The position numbers were made by a program, and so were the translations under genes. Below, in pieces: positions 11,641 to 24,237 of a stretch of 64,000 nucleotides of DNA. A model generated the notes under the pieces. It had not been told where the DNA came from, searched no databases, and worked only from the letters and a program-made list of their open reading frames with translations. Position 1 is the first letter of the stretch; each line of letters begins with the position of its first letter. This stretch comes from Chenopodium formosanum (lineage: Eukaryota; Streptophyta; Magnoliopsida; Caryophyllales; Amaranthaceae): assembly GCA_024500155.1 (NCBI GenBank), contig CM044871.1, positions 77,856,402 through 77,920,401 of the forward strand. The letters are read 5' to 3'.

Positions 11641-12277
11641 AATCTCCTTAAATTCCCGTTTTCGTTCATTTTCTTGCTATGGTTTGTCACGAACGCTGCT
11701 CGAAGAAACCGAAAGCTTCATTTAATCGTTGCTCACTCGTTTTTCAACCGAATTCGCTCAAATTTGTTGCAAATCAAAGCTCTTTTCATCTATATTCCCG
11801 AGCTATGTAAGTTTTCCTCAAACTCACACCAGTTTTTACGAATTCTTGGCATGTTTATTCACGAATTTCATGAAAATTCGAAATTTACAATGCTCAATTT
11901 GCTTTGTTTATCAAGTTTTTTGCCATGAAATTGCTTGTTTATGTTTGTATATTGCCTTGGGAGTAATTTGAGACTTGTTTGACTCAATTTGGTGAAGAAA
12001 TGAGCAATCTGCCATTGTTGGACCTCTTAAGGTCGTGAAGAACAATGTAGTTTGTTCTTGATGTTTTTGCTAGCAATTCTTGTTCAATTTGTCACAATAA
12101 TAACTATAGTGTTGCAAGAAATTGTTTGATTGCTTAAAAAATGTTGTCATGCTCAATTTGAATTTGTGCTCTGTTTTAGTACTACGTACTCTGTTTTCTG
12201 CGAACATAGTATCATGCGGCTAGGCGAACCTTAGATACTATAGAACCTTAATTTATGATGATTCTGCACAATGTAGC

Positions 12278-14623
12278 ATGGCTAGACAACGAGGCTCGGG
12301 TTCACGGTCCCGAAGCACTAGGCGGGAGCATGAGCCCGTGGAGGACGACACCACACCGTCCACTTCGCTTGGTCGGCTCCCAGAGTAGGATGAGCAGACC
12401 TTGTTCTTTGCCCCTATCCACCACATTTCTGAGAGGGTGAGACGGGGAACCGAGCCTGGGAGGACACGGCATCACGGCTCTGGCTGTGATGGTCTAGGCG
12501 ATTTGTACAGGATGCAGATCGCCAGAGACCGAGAGACGAGACTCCTATGGGAGTCCTGCGGACTAGTTGCCTTGTTCGAGACCTCCGAGGCTATGGTCGC
12601 CTCCAGCGGGGGTCACCATGTAGTACGCGCTTTGGTGGAGTTCTTCTGGGACACCACCAACACCTTTCATTTTCCATGGGGCGAGATGATGGTCACCCCT
12701 ACAGACTTCAGTCTCATCACAGGACTGGAGTTCACTTCTGTGTCGCTGCCGTTCGACGGCGGGATCGACGTCTTTTCTCCAGAGGTCGAGGAGTTGTTGG
12801 GGCCGATTGCTGTTCGGGCCCGAGCTGAGGTCGAGATGACTCAGTTCAGTGCTAGGGGGATTCGCCGCTCGACGCTGGCAGCGGCTCTTGATGACGATGC
12901 GACCACCCGAGAGCAGCGGGTACGCATCTTCGTGCTGATGTTGTTGTCAGGGACATTCTCCCCTGACAGGGGTAGTAGAGCGTTGCTTTACTACCTCCTT
13001 GCTGTTCACGATCTCTGGCTGATCGGGACTTATGACTGGGCCAGCTTGGCCTACACTGACTTCGTTCGCGCGCTGAGGGACTCGTGTCGCCACCGGTCCT
13101 TTAGGACGAACGTCGCTTTCTGCTTTCTGGAAGGTCGTAGAGGTAAACATTATTCCCTATAAAGTTTAGCCCTACATGTTAGTTAGCATTTACTCACGCT
13201 TTTAACTTCTTGTAGATCTGGTTCTACGAGTACTTTCCTTCCATTGCGCCGGCGAGACCATCGCCGAGGGGATATTCGGCGAGCGCCTCTTGGGGCGGCC
13301 ACCATGTGGACATGTCTACTGCACGTGTCCGGAGTCGGATCATCTCGGTACGACTTTTAGTGTTTATCTTGCTCTTCTGCGGTGTTTTGGACATGTTCTT
13401 ACGTGATTGGTGCTTTTTATAGGGACCTGAGGTAATATACCGACCGTGGGGTGGTTGGACAGTCCCTGGATTAGCCGCACAGTACTCTGATGAGCGCCGC
13501 TACTTTCTGGGGACCTATGGAGCGGTTGTATACTTAGGAGAGAGAGTTGTTAGACAGCACTCTTCTGATGTTTTTGTTGTTCCTGCTCCTCCACCATGTC
13601 ACATGTTCGATGAGAGAGAGAGTTGTCGAGCATGGCTGAGGAGTCTGGTTCCCTCTGGCGGTCCCATGTGATCCTTGGGCGGAGTTATGCTGGGGAGCTA
13701 CTTCCTTTATTGGCTCCAGCCCCTGTACCAGCCGAGGATGTGAGGGTAAGATCCTTAGCTTTTATCTTTCGCTGAGTAGACCCCAAGTAATACCTTACTG
13801 ACTTCTTTCTGTCTTATCAGGATGGTCCCACTGAGTTTGTGCCGCCCCATATGTCCATTCACTACCAGGGGATCTATGGGCCGATCGAGGAGATGATTTC
13901 TCCGGCTCCTGAGGGCGAGCGCTTCGTGGAGCGGTCGATTCCTCGTCACCAGGCCAGGGTAGGCCTAGTTTTAATTCAGAATTTTATATTCAGTTATCAT
14001 GTATTTCCACTGAATTCTTTTTTTGACAGTTCCCACGCGAGGTGGTTTCGGCTATGGCACGATGTATAGAGGCCTTCCGGAGCCAGCTCGTCCTGATGAG
14101 GAACGCGGCTACTTGTCGTCGAGACGACGCTGTCCGAGAGGTAACTTTTCTTCACTTATTATTTCATTATGGCTTCAGCTTTACCTTGTTTCTGATTTAA
14201 TTCTTTTTGCAGGGTCAACCGATCGCTTCTCACACCCGTACGAGGCCAGAGGGGCGGAGGGATCCGGCGAGGTCTAGCTCGAGACGTCGTCGTACTTCGT
14301 CCGGAGGTAGAGGTGGTCGTTTTGAGGCTGCTCGAGCCGACGTTGCTGAGGGCTCAGGATCTTCTTCTGAGGGTGCTCCTGCTGCACCGGTAGGAGAGGC
14401 TACCTCGGCTTTCAGAGGTGGTGGGATGTACGAGGTTGGCTCGTCATCGCAGCAGCCTCCGCGGTCTCAGCCTCAGATTGATCTTGGCTGGAGCGGTCCT
14501 GTCTTGAGTTTTCCTCCTCCTACGGAGACTGGAGCTGGTGCTGAGGCCGGAGCTGGTGGAGAGGTGACTCCTCGAATGGCGCAGTTTTATGGCATGATGG
14601 GCCTACGTCCTCCGACGCCGTAG
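12278..14623 (+). pseudogene. Antisense PMD (plant mobile domain) gene of element C, six exons
   Basis: Predicted exons 12278-13142, 13216-13347, 13433-13745, 13821-13958, 14030-14140 and 14213-14623, all with GT/AG borders and short introns (69-85 bp). Exon 1 contains the PMD signature (WDTTNTFHFPWGEMMVTPTD, then FSLITGLEF) and exon 2 the IWFYEYFPSI block. The PMD (PF10536) occurs in MAIN/MAIL host proteins and in transposons; its biochemical role is unclear. The last exon is Arg/Ser/Gly-rich and low-complexity. It would encode about 655 aa. Here it is broken: TAG at 12386-12388 (Trp in the B copy) and single-base frameshifts near the end of exon 1 and in exon 3. It lies opposite to pol, so its introns are not spliced from genomic RNA. 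Confidence 0.82.
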
Positions 14624-15303
14624 TTTGTTTATGTATATGTATTTTATTTTGACTTTTCATTTAACTTTGCCTTTGACTCATTATTTAGACACTTTGTACT
14701 TTATGTTATTGTAAATTCATTATTATCTATTATTATGTTAGTGTATGTAAGTGTGTGCAAGTGTGATAACAATTTTGCGCAAAAATTCCGTCATTTTTAT
14801 TATTGATGGAGGGTATAATCCGACTCTCTCCCCCAAAAGAAAAAATAAAAAGGGAAAAGATGCTGGTTTTTTGAAAATTAACATAAAGTCCAAAAAAGAA
14901 ATAAAATTAACTAAAAATAATTGCCATATTTAATTAATTAATTAAGAGAAGGAGAGAAAAAAAATAAAAATATTTAGAAAAAATTAAAACGGGGCCATAA
15001 AGTCATTAACCGACTCGAGTTTAATATCAAAATGCAACTGAGCACGCGCAGCTTCTCTGCTAACTTGGCGCCAGTTGGCGCCAACCTGTGGCGCGTGGCG
15101 CCAGGCGCTACACTTAGCGTGTGGCGCCAAGCACTTATGGGTGACGCCAATGTCGAGGCTGGTGACGCCAATTGACGCTGACTCCGTAATTCAGTCAGAT
15201 TGAAATTCCTCGCAATTTGTACATAAATAGCCCCCTGCTCAGCCGATTCTTCACATAATTCCAGCGAAAAAAATTATTCTTCTCTTTAGAAAAAATAATA
15301 ACC
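14624..15303. other. Spacer between the two antisense genes of C
   Basis: AT-rich 3' flank of the PMD gene, then a GGCGCC cluster (15063-15175), then a short leader with TACATAAATAG (about 15219) that could serve as the TATA region of the DUF7745 gene about 85 bp before its ATG. Confidence 0.55.
15063..15175 (+). repeat. GGCGCC cluster before the DUF7745 gene of C
   Basis: At least five GGCGCC units and several GGCGCY/GACGCC variants in 110 bp. The B counterpart is 37090-37195. Confidence 0.82.
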
Positions 15304-16811
15304 ATGTCATTAGTCACTAAAACCTTCATTCAATATTCTCATGAATGGTGTCGATCTCTTAATGCTAGAGAAAGAAAAGAATTGGATTTATTTCACTTGG
15401 GGGGAATTTATGGCATCAAAGGGGTAGATTTAGACATAGACTTCATACATATCGCTTTAGAGTTTTGGAACATCGATTCACATTGTTTTAGAATAGGGTA
15501 CGATGAAATTAGCCCTTTGCCAGAGGAATTTGATGCTATTTTAGGCTTCCCTGCAATAGACCTGGTAGTAATCCCTAGAGTAGATGCATATTACTATAAG
15601 GATTTTGAGCGCTTCTTTAATTTGAAGGAAAGGGATTTATTAAAAATAGTAGATGGCAATGTAGTGAACTTGAAAGAATTCGCACGCTATTATTTTGATA
15701 AACCGCTTTCTGAATCTTTTCACATATATAGAAGAAGGGCGTTCTTATTCTGCATGCTTAATCAATATTGCCTTAGTAGTGGTAAGATTAACGAGGGTCA
15801 ATCAATTATAGCCACTGTGCTAGAACAAATTGAATCAGGAAGAAATCCAATGCCATTGATAGTTGGAGAGACTATAATTAGTCTAGATGAATTGAAAAGG
15901 GACCCAAAAGCACCTCTTCGCGGCTCTCCAATTTTATTACAGGTAGAAAAATAATATTTTTAATTACAGAAATCAAAAAATATATTTTTGTATTGTAATA
16001 TTAATTTATTTGTATTGCAATTTTTTTACAGATGTGGCTAATGGAGAGGCTAGGATTAATTAGCCCTCCGGACGACATTGAAAATTATACTCCCACTTGC
16101 TTTGTGAGAAGGAAGAAGCGCATCCCTAAAATTGGGCGCCATGGGTGGAGAAAAGTCTTTGAATCACGTGATTTTGCTATCAAGTGGGTCATCCCATGGT
16201 GGAAAATAAAAAGGATGGTTGGTGTTAACAAGCAACCTTTCTGCCGTCTCCCAAGCTTGTCTCGTATAACATATTATTATCCCTGCAGAGTAAAGAGACA
16301 ATATGGCTTGCTTCAAAATATTCCTTCCGGGGATCTTCGTCCTCCCTATGAGTATCCCGTGTCTCAAGAAGTGGATAAATTTGACACTTACTGGAGCGCT
16401 AGACCTTTATGGGAAGTGCTTACCCAAAAGGTTCCCCCTTCTTTACCTAATGATGTAAAGAAGTGGTTGTTGAAGAAATCCTCAATTGATCAGGGTAGAA
16501 CCGATGTGAAGAATCGTCTAGGTGATAGGGTGACACCGGCCAAAGAACGTTTGGGTGCAAGAATTGAATTCAAAACACCTACAATGCCTAAGAATAAGAA
16601 ATCTACTAAAGACAAGGGGAAAAGGAAAGCTACCACCACAGACAAAAAGGTTTGGGTGGAAAAGAAGCATGGGGTGTTAGCTGAAAGGGAAACAATCTAT
16701 TCTAAAATTGAATGTAGGTCCTCTAAAGGATGCCTACTAGCTAAAGTAATGGATGAAGAGGAGGAAACGGAAAAGAATTGGAAAAGAGCAAAGAAGGAGA
16801 AGAAAGATTAA
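15304..16811 (+). CDS. Antisense DUF7745-type gene of element C, two exons
   Basis: Exon 1 15304-15942 and exon 2 16032-16811, with an 89-bp intron (GT at 15943, AG at 16030-16031), give about 472 aa. The family is recognised from LGFPAIDLVVIPRVD, PMPLIVGETIISLDELKRD and the junction GSPILLQ/MWLMERLGLISPP, blocks common in plant retroelement proteins annotated as DUF7745; the function is unknown. The C-terminus (about residue 390 on) is Lys-rich with nuclear-localisation-like stretches (KKSTKDKGKRKA), which suggests a nuclear or nucleic-acid-binding protein by inference. It is open from end to end, unlike gag-pol of the same element. It is convergent with pol and separated from it by about 520 bp. 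The B copy (35459-36966) has exactly the same exon and intron lengths. Confidence 0.82.
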
Positions 16812-17334
16812 AACATTGCTTAGCTTTAGATTTATTAGATTGTTAATTTTTATTTAAAGTTAATTTATTTCAGCCTTGTTTAAATTCCATTAAAAATGTA
16901 ATTTTATTTTATCAATGAAATTTCAGCTTTCAATTAAATTGTTACTTTAAATATATTTTATTAAGGCAATGAAAATCAAGAAAAATTAATTTTCCAGAAA
17001 TTTTTCGAGTACGGAAGTCGAAAATTTTCCCAAAAAACACCGAAATTCGCCCAGATTGTATTACTGAATTGGCGTCAGTAATTACAAATTGGCGCCAGCT
17101 ATTGAGGTTTGGCGCCAGGCGCCAATACTATCGGCTGGCGCTAATGACCTATTGCTGGCGCCAGACTCTGTTCTGCGACGCCAATAGTTTTCCTATTTTT
17201 TGTTGACTTTTTGTTGATTCTGGAACGCGGAGATGTCGAATAATAAAGTGGCCGCACCCATAATGGGTTGCCTATGTATCCTTTCCTAAGGAATCTGGTC
17301 GAACGTAGCTCTCTTGAGTGTCCTACTCAAGTAA
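16812..17334. other. Spacer between DUF7745 gene and pol end of C
   Basis: Convergent 3' flanks: AT-rich polyadenylation-like sequence, then a GGCGCC cluster (17065-17190), then the conserved post-pol segment. No gene seen. Confidence 0.65.
17065..17190 (+). repeat. GGCGCC cluster after pol of C
   Basis: TTGGCGCCAGC, TTGGCGCCAGGCGCCAATA and further variants at about 20-bp spacing. The counterpart in B is 35085-35215. Confidence 0.82.
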
Positions 17335-19365
17335 TTATGGGTAGTATTTTTTAAGTTGGTCAAGATTGGTCATGTTTAAGAATTCATTGCCATCCATGTC
17401 AGTTAATTTTGCTGCACTACCTAACAGGATTGTTTTGACAATGTAGGGGCCAGACCAATTAGGTCTAAACTTTCCCCTTGGATCTAAAACATTTTTCCTT
17501 AGCGCTTTTAATACCAAATCTCCTACTTTGATATTTCTTGTCTTGACCTTCTTATTAAAATGTCTAGCCATACGAGTTTGATAGCACTGTGTGTAATGTA
17601 GAGCTTCTAGTCGTTTTTCGTCGAGTAGGATCAATTCTTCATATCGTGCCCTAGTCCATTCGACTTCATCAAGTTTACTCTCTAGCGCAATGCGTAGAGA
17701 TGGTATTTCTAGTTCGACAGGTTGTACGACATCCATTCCATATACCAAAGAAAATGGTGTATTTCCTGTTGACGTACGGATTGACGTGCGATAACCCCAC
17801 AGTGCAAAGTGGAGCTTGTCAGGCCAATCCTTGTAATTTTCTATCATTTTCTCGATGATAGTCTTTAAATTCTTATTAGCTGCCTCAACTGCTCCGTTTG
17901 CTTGAGGTCTATAAGGGGACGAATGATGATGTTGGATACCATATTTATGTAGCAATTCTTCACATTCAGCTTGAAAGTGAGTTCCATTGTCACTTATCAT
18001 TTCATGTGGGACCCCATATCGACAAATGATATTTCTCTCGATAAAGAGTGCTACATGTTTTGCAGTGAGTTTAGCATATGATTGCGCTTCAACCCACTTC
18101 GTAAAGTATTCAATTGCTACTAGAATAAATTCGTGGCCTCCTGTCCCTGGAGGAGTGATCTTGCCGATTATATTAATTCCCCATGTAGAGAATGGCCATG
18201 GTGATGTGTAGGTGTACAGCAAAGATGGAGGAACGTGTTGTAAATTGGCATAAATTTGACACTTAGGACATCTTTTCACGTATTGATGGCAGTCCCTATT
18301 CATGGTAGTCCAATAATACCCTTCTCGCATTATTTTCTGGACTAACATTTTGCCATTTACATGAGTTCCACAGATTCCTTCGTGGACCATTCTCATTATT
18401 CTTTGTGCATCCGCCTTTCCTACGCATAGGAGAGCTCGACCTTTAGGTACCCTTTTATGTAGCTCGTTGTCTATGAGTACATATTGAGAAGCCAAAAGTC
18501 TCAAGGCTCGTTTTGCTCTTTTGTCAGCATGAGGAGGGTATTCTCCATTGGTGACATAGTTGAGAATGTATGTGTACCATGGTTCTTCTTCTTGTTCTTC
18601 ATCTTCGTCTTGGACTGGGTCGTCGTCTTCTATAGCCTGTATATATGCTGGTTTGTGCCTTTTTTCGATAGTTAGGGGCATTTGCTCGATATCCGTGGGA
18701 ATCCTAACCATTGAGGCTAATCTTGCCAAGGCATCAGCAAATTGGTTTTCTTCTCTAGGTAGATATGTGTATTCTACCTTCTCTAACTGGTCGGTAAGAG
18801 TTTCCAGATAAGTTTGGTAAGGGGCTAGGCTTTCGCTTCTTACTTTCCACCTTTTAGATATTTGATTGATAATTAAAGAAGAGTCTCCGAATATCCTTAA
18901 CTTCTTTACTCCCAATGCCAGGGCTGTTTCAAGGCCTACCACACATGCTTCATATTCAGCAGCATTGTTGGTAACGTCGAAATCAAGCTTTATTGAGATT
19001 GAGACGTGTTCTTCTTTAGGTGATACTAGTAGCACTCCGACACCACATCCCTTTTGGTTTGAGGCTCCGTCGAAATACAAAGTCCAAGTATCATCTTCGG
19101 TGACCATCAAATCTTCATCTAGAAATTCATTGTCTTGTATCGGTGTCGAGTCTTCTATTGGAAAGTCTGCCAGAAAGTTTAACACCACAGATCCTTTAAT
19201 AGCTTTTTGTGGCATAAACCGCACATCAAACTGGGCTAAGTTGACTATCCGTCTTGAAATACGTCCATTGAGTGTTGATTTCTCGAACAAGTATTTGAGT
19301 GGATCTAATCGAGATACCACGAAAACGGTATGCACCAACATGTAATGTTTTAACTTAGTCGTGGC
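17335..19365 (-). pseudogene. pol: pol of element C: RNase H and integrase part
   Basis: In continuation of the RT after a TGA (TGG to TGA) at 19366-19368. A Tat-type additional RNase H is recognisable by YFDGASNQKGCG, NNAAEYEACVVGLE, FGDSSL and a late FADALARL (D, E, D, D). Then follow the integrase zinc region (CPKCQIY) and core. The second and third catalytic residues are present (ISDNGTHF; ANGAVEAANK). The first position reads WGINIIG, Asn where B has Asp, so integrase should be inactive. The C-terminus ends LKKYYP. Its role would be removal of RNA from the hybrid and insertion of cDNA. The domains otherwise have full length. Confidence 0.88.
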
Positions 19366-21114
19366 TCACACCAAAGCGAGGTTCAATTTCTCGAGTGGTG
19401 TATAGCGTGTTTCGTATTCGAGCATCTTTTTACTTAAGTAACAAATTGCATTCTCTTTGTTTTCTACCTCTTGTGCTAGCATGGCTCCCATTGTGTCTTT
19501 GGTAACCGTCAAATATAACCTTAGAGGTATTCCGGGAAGTGCTGGCGCTAATACGGGAGGATTTACGAGATAGGCTTTGATCCTGTCAAAGGCTTTTTGA
19601 CACTCATCATCCCATATTACTGGTACATTCTTCTTGAGCTTTTTGAAGATTGGTTCACATATCGTTGTCAGTTTTGATATGAACCTACTTATGTATTGCA
19701 ACCGGCCAATGAATCCTCGAATCTGTTTCTCGGTCTTGGGCGGTGGCATCGACATGATTGCTTTAATCTTGGTGGGATCTATCTCTATTCCTCTAGAGCT
19801 TATGACGTATCCCAAGAGCTTGCCTGAGGTGACTCCAAAAGCGCATTTTGATGGATTTAACCTCATATTGTATTTTCTTAGCCTTTCGAAAAATTTCCTT
19901 AAGGCTACTTGATGGCCTGGACGGTCCTTTGATTTCACAATCATGTCGTCGACATATACTTCAACTTCTTTGTGCATCATGTCATGGAGTAAGGCAGTTG
20001 CTGCACGTTGGTAAGTAGCACCTGCGTTTTTCAACCCAAATGGCATTACCGTGTAACAGTAAGTGCCCCATGGTGTGATAAAGGTCGTTTTCTCCATGTC
20101 TTCTTCTTCCATGAGAATCTGATTGTACCCTGCATATCCGTCCATGAATGAGAGAAGCGCGTGATTTGCCGTGTTGTCTACCAGAATATCGATGTGTGGC
20201 AAAGGGAAGTCGTCCTTTGGACTTGCCTTATTTAGATCTCGATAGTCGACACACATCCTTACCATTCCGTCTTTCTTTGGAACTGGGACGACGTTGGCGA
20301 CCCATTCGGGGTATTTGGATACCTTGATGAAACCTGCAGTTATTTGTTTTTGAACTTCTTCTTTTATTTTAAGTGCTACGTCGGGTTTCATTCGACGCAA
20401 CTTTTGTTTTACAGGTTTCATTCCAGGGATTAATGGTATAATGTGTTGAGCTATTTCTCTGTTAATGCCTGGCATATCTTCATATGACCAAGCAAATACA
20501 TCGATGAATTCTTTAAGCAAGTTAATAAAATCGGTTCTTTCTTGTTTATTCAATGTTAGTCCGATTTTAACTTCTCTTTTATGAGTTGAATCATTTGAGA
20601 TGTCAACTGTTTCAGTCTCTTCAATTACTGGTGTTTTCTTTTCAAGTGTTTCCATTGCTTTAATAATTTCTTTATCTTTTTCATCGTTAGCTAAGCAATG
20701 TTCGTCATCTTGGGTTAGGGAAGAACACGACAAGTAAGGAGAATGAGAGATATTATTATACTCTGAGATCATTACATCAAAGAGTGATATGTCCTCAGGG
20801 ACTGGATCACTAACTATCCTAGGAGAAAAAATAGGAAGGGGAGGCATTATAGCTAAAGACTTAGAAGATTCTAAAGGGAAAGACTCTGACTCAGACTCTG
20901 ACTGTGACTTTGACGATTCTTCAAACATCGGCCCTTGTCCTGTCGTGATTGATATCTTCCTTCCAGTCGGAGTAGTCACCTTGATAGTCTTGCCCCATCC
21001 TTGCAGTAATCCCTCAGCTGGAGTTATTAGCTTCGAGGGGTCGAAGTTTTCGCTTTGTAGGACCGTTTGAATAAGTGAGGAGTTATCTTCCTCATAAGCT
21101 GGCTCATTCTTTTC
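19366..21114 (-). pseudogene. pol: pol of element C: reverse transcriptase part
   Basis: An open stretch from 20979 or earlier (in frame after the TGA at 21115-21117) to a TGA at 19366. An acidic/serine-rich linker precedes the RT: LRRMKPDVALKIKEEV, WVANVVPVPKKDG, the DYRDLNKASPKD block, FMDGYAGYNQI, MPFGLKNAGATYQR and the catalytic YVDDMIVKS near 19947-19960. A degenerate RNase H follows (LTVTKDTMGAMLAQE). It would copy genomic RNA to DNA. The B copy has CGA at the first stop (Arg) and TGG at the second (Trp), so both are single transitions. Confidence 0.88.
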
Positions 21115-23199
21115 TCACCCAAACAGTAATCCCATGACGTTAAAGTCAAAGCATGGGGGTGCTTTCTCCTTATGGACGGGAGTTGGGATTTCATCAGTGA
21201 AATAAAAATCCAAGAAAATCTCGAATCCTGGTTGTCGTATGCCATTTACGACAAATGGTTCGGGAAATTCATGGCATGGATAGTCCTCTCCTTCTTTTAT
21301 AAACTGGCCATTAAGCGTAAGAGGGTACTGATCCATTGGAATTGCTTTCTTTTGAATGCGAGCGTCCCTACGTGCTTTCAACTTATCCTGGGCTCGCTTG
21401 AGATCTTTCCGAGTCGGTTCGAAACCAAGTCCGAAAGTATCTAGTTTAGGGAGGCCAGGTGACTCTATCGATTTTGCTATCCCCTTCTTCTTTCCTAAGG
21501 TCATCCCAGGGAAGTGTCCTTGTTTCTTCAGCATAGTGTTGATAATCATGTTGGAATGGGGGTCGTGGCAAAGAGATGTCCTTTCATCCTCTTGGATTAA
21601 GGAGACTTCTTCGTTAAAGCCCCATAGGTCTTCATCATCTTCGTCGTGCTCCACGTTGATGATTGGATTTTCTATTGATTTGATCCTCATCGGCGAAGCG
21701 TCAATAGTGATGGGGATTCCTCCAACTATGGCTTTCACTTGTTGGTGGAGAGATGAAGGGACGGCCTTTAGATCATGGAGCCAAGGGCGTCCTAATAACA
21801 GATTGAATGAGGCTTTGATGTCTACCACTTGAAAAGTAGTAGCATGTTCTATTGCTCCTGCCGTCACATTTAGGGTTATTTTGCCAAGAGCTTGACGACG
21901 AGTATTATCGTAAGCTCTTATTCCTTGTGTAGACGGAGTTAAATCCCGATCCCTTATGCCGAGCATCCTCGCAGTCCTAAGTGGGCAGACATTAATAGCC
22001 GATCCATTGTCTACAAAAGTCATGGGAACATTCATCCTTTTGCAGACTACCGTTAGGTTTAACGCCTTGTAGTGTTTGTCACCTTCTGGGGGTAAATCTT
22101 TGTCAGAGAAGGTGATTAGATTAATTGGACTAGGAAGGTCACTCGTGAGGAAGTTAGCTAGTCCCTCAAGAGTGGTGTCAGAATCTATCCCGATTTTGTC
22201 CAAGGCATTCATCACAGCCAACCTATGTTCTCGAGATGTTGCTAGAAGCTTCCATACATTCATCTCAACTTTTGTCTTCTTGAATTGTTTAACGATGTCA
22301 TTGTCTTCGATGATAGGTATGGGAACTTGTTGTATAGTAGGCATAGGTTGTGTTAAAACGGGAGGTTGCATTCTCCCGGATCTTGTGAGGACGTCTATTG
22401 ATGAATCTTCTTCCGCCCAAATGTCGTCCGTGGTGTATGATACAAAAGGTGAAGGTCCTACTATGTCTTTTAAATAGACATCTTCTTCATCACTGTCCCA
22501 CACTCCATTAACAGTTATGTCCTCTTGTTGTTGAACTTGGACTAATTCTTTTTTATCAATCATTTTCTGCACCAAATCCTTGAATTTGAAGCAGTTTTCT
22601 AGGGTGTGCCCTCCTGACTGATGGTACTGACAGTAATATCTATCTGTCCTTTTTAATGATTCAAATGGTCTCGGTTCGAGACATTTGACCTTGCCACTCT
22701 CGGAGAGCATTTCGAACATTTGTGCATACGGGATCCCAATTGGAGTATAAATTTTACTGCTCTTCTTGGGTCTTTCGGTGACTTGTAAGGGAAAATACTT
22801 TGCCTCATAAGTCGTTTTTACTGGCGTGAACTCTCTCTTAGATTCTTCCTTTAGACATGGAAGTTCATCATATTTCTTGTGAAGTTCGTTCATAATTTTG
22901 AGAGTTTCACGTAACAGTTGCGATATTTCCCTCATAAACAGTGTGAGCAATCGTATGTCTTTCTCATTTGCTGGTTCTAGAAGGTTATTTTCGACATCAA
23001 AAAAGATCTCTTCTTCTCCTTCTTCGACATTGGTTGCCTTGATGGGCTTAATGAGAGATAAGGGGTCAACTTCGCTTTCTTCATCGGAAATAGCCAAAGT
23101 ATGAGCTAGAGGTGCATTGTCGATACTTGGCTTCTTACTGGCAGGGGGCAACGGCAGCTTGTTATTATCAATTAGGTCTTGGATAGCTTCCTTAAGCTT
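21115..23199 (-). pseudogene. gag C-terminal part and protease of element C
   Basis: Between the in-frame TAG at 23200-23202 and TGA at 21115-21117. It has a second zinc-knuckle-like motif of CHHC spacing (CQYHQSGGHTLENC, about 22600-22640), an acidic linker and a retropepsin-type protease core (FVDNGSAINV near 22010, FNLLLGRPWLHD near 21790). A long conserved tail follows before RT. The protease would cut the polyprotein. Unlike DTGS proteases the active site reads DNGS, which the B copy shares (IDNGSAIN), so it is a family trait. Confidence 0.85.
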
Positions 23200-24237
23200 C
23201 TAACAGCTTTCAGTAGAATGGCCCCTACCTTGGTGATATTTGCAATGTGTGTTGGGGTTCCAGTTAGGCGACCTCTTCTCAACTGGTGGATCTCCAAATG
23301 GTCCAATGGGAGTTATAAGACCTTTTGCATTTAATCGATCAAATGCGGTGTCATAACTCATGCCTATAGGAAGGAAATTCCTCCTAAATGGTTTCTTTTG
23401 TCTTTGGTTGTTCATGGCGACGACTTCTCCTAGATTAAAGGTGCTAACATTATTTGAGTGGGCGGTTTTGGAAGAAGAAGGATTGTCGCTCTTCTTTCCT
23501 TTCCAGCCACTGTTGGAGTTATTGTTGGCAGCTTTAGATTTAGCCAAGTCATCTTCAATATTAATCCCAATATCGTAAACAGCCTTAAAGGTATGAAGGT
23601 TATTTTGATATTTAAGATGTTTTGAATATTTTTCTTGGAGGTTTTTAATGAACAGTCTCACGGACTCTTTTTCACTTGGTACCTCGATCATTTTAGCTGA
23701 GGTTTCTCTCCACTTGTTAAAGAAAGCAGTGAAGCCTTCATTCTCCTTCTGTTTGAGGATTTCAAGTTCTCTATGGTCAGTTTCGACTTGAATGTTGCAC
23801 TTGTACCTATCGACGAAAGCGTTTGCTATGGATTCTCAGGTTGAGGTCTTTTCTTTTTCAAGAGAAAAGAACCATTGTTGGCAAACGGTCTCGAGAGATA
23901 GTGAGAACAGGGAAGGGAAGACTTTCTTATCGATACCCTTGATACTCATTATTGTTTCAAATGCTCTTAGATGGAAGTAGGGATTGTCGATTGCCCTAAA
24001 TTTTGGGATGTCGTTGGCACTGAACTTCTGCGGAAGAAGATCTTTATCCACCGAGACCCCTTGGGATGTGAGTTCTTGAAACTTGTAGTCGCTGGACAAC
24101 TTGCTTAGGCTCTCTTGCATGAGGTCCATTTGTTGTTGCTTCACGGGATCCTCGATCTTAAGTGCGAGAAGCTTCAGTGTCTCAGTTACAGTAGCCAGTT
24201 GGTTCTTGAGATCATTGACTTCTTCTTGAGTTGCCAT
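23200..24237 (-). pseudogene. gag: gag of element C, N-terminal part
   Basis: Starts at ATG 24235-24237 (MATQEEVNDLK), with the Gag core as in B. TGA at 23836-23838 replaces TGG in TSTWESIAN, and TAG at 23200-23202 follows the first zinc-like motif CKYHQGRGHSTESC. This is the only copy in the window that retains that motif. The part from 23310 to the ATG forms the left arm of a large inverted repeat with 26515-27442. Confidence 0.88.

Larger units (their letters stand above)
10587..12277 (+). other. Region between 3' LTR of C and its PMD gene
   Basis: About 1.7 kb without a gene. It contains diverged tandem units (10850-11160), a 29-bp tandem array (11205-11345) and a GGCGCC cluster (11520-11640). 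A leader-like stretch leads to the ATG at 12278. It should contain the promoter of the antisense PMD gene, but I see no clear TATA box. Confidence 0.6.

Noticed and set aside
12278..14623. A host MAIN/MAIL-like PMD gene
   Set aside because: It sits inside element C between pol and LTR, and B has the same gene at the same place, so it belongs to the retrotransposon.
17335..24237. Endogenous pararetrovirus or retrovirus with env
   Set aside because: Perfect LTR, PBS and PPT structure and domain order of Ty3-gypsy Tat elements; no movement protein, coat or envelope gene is seen.
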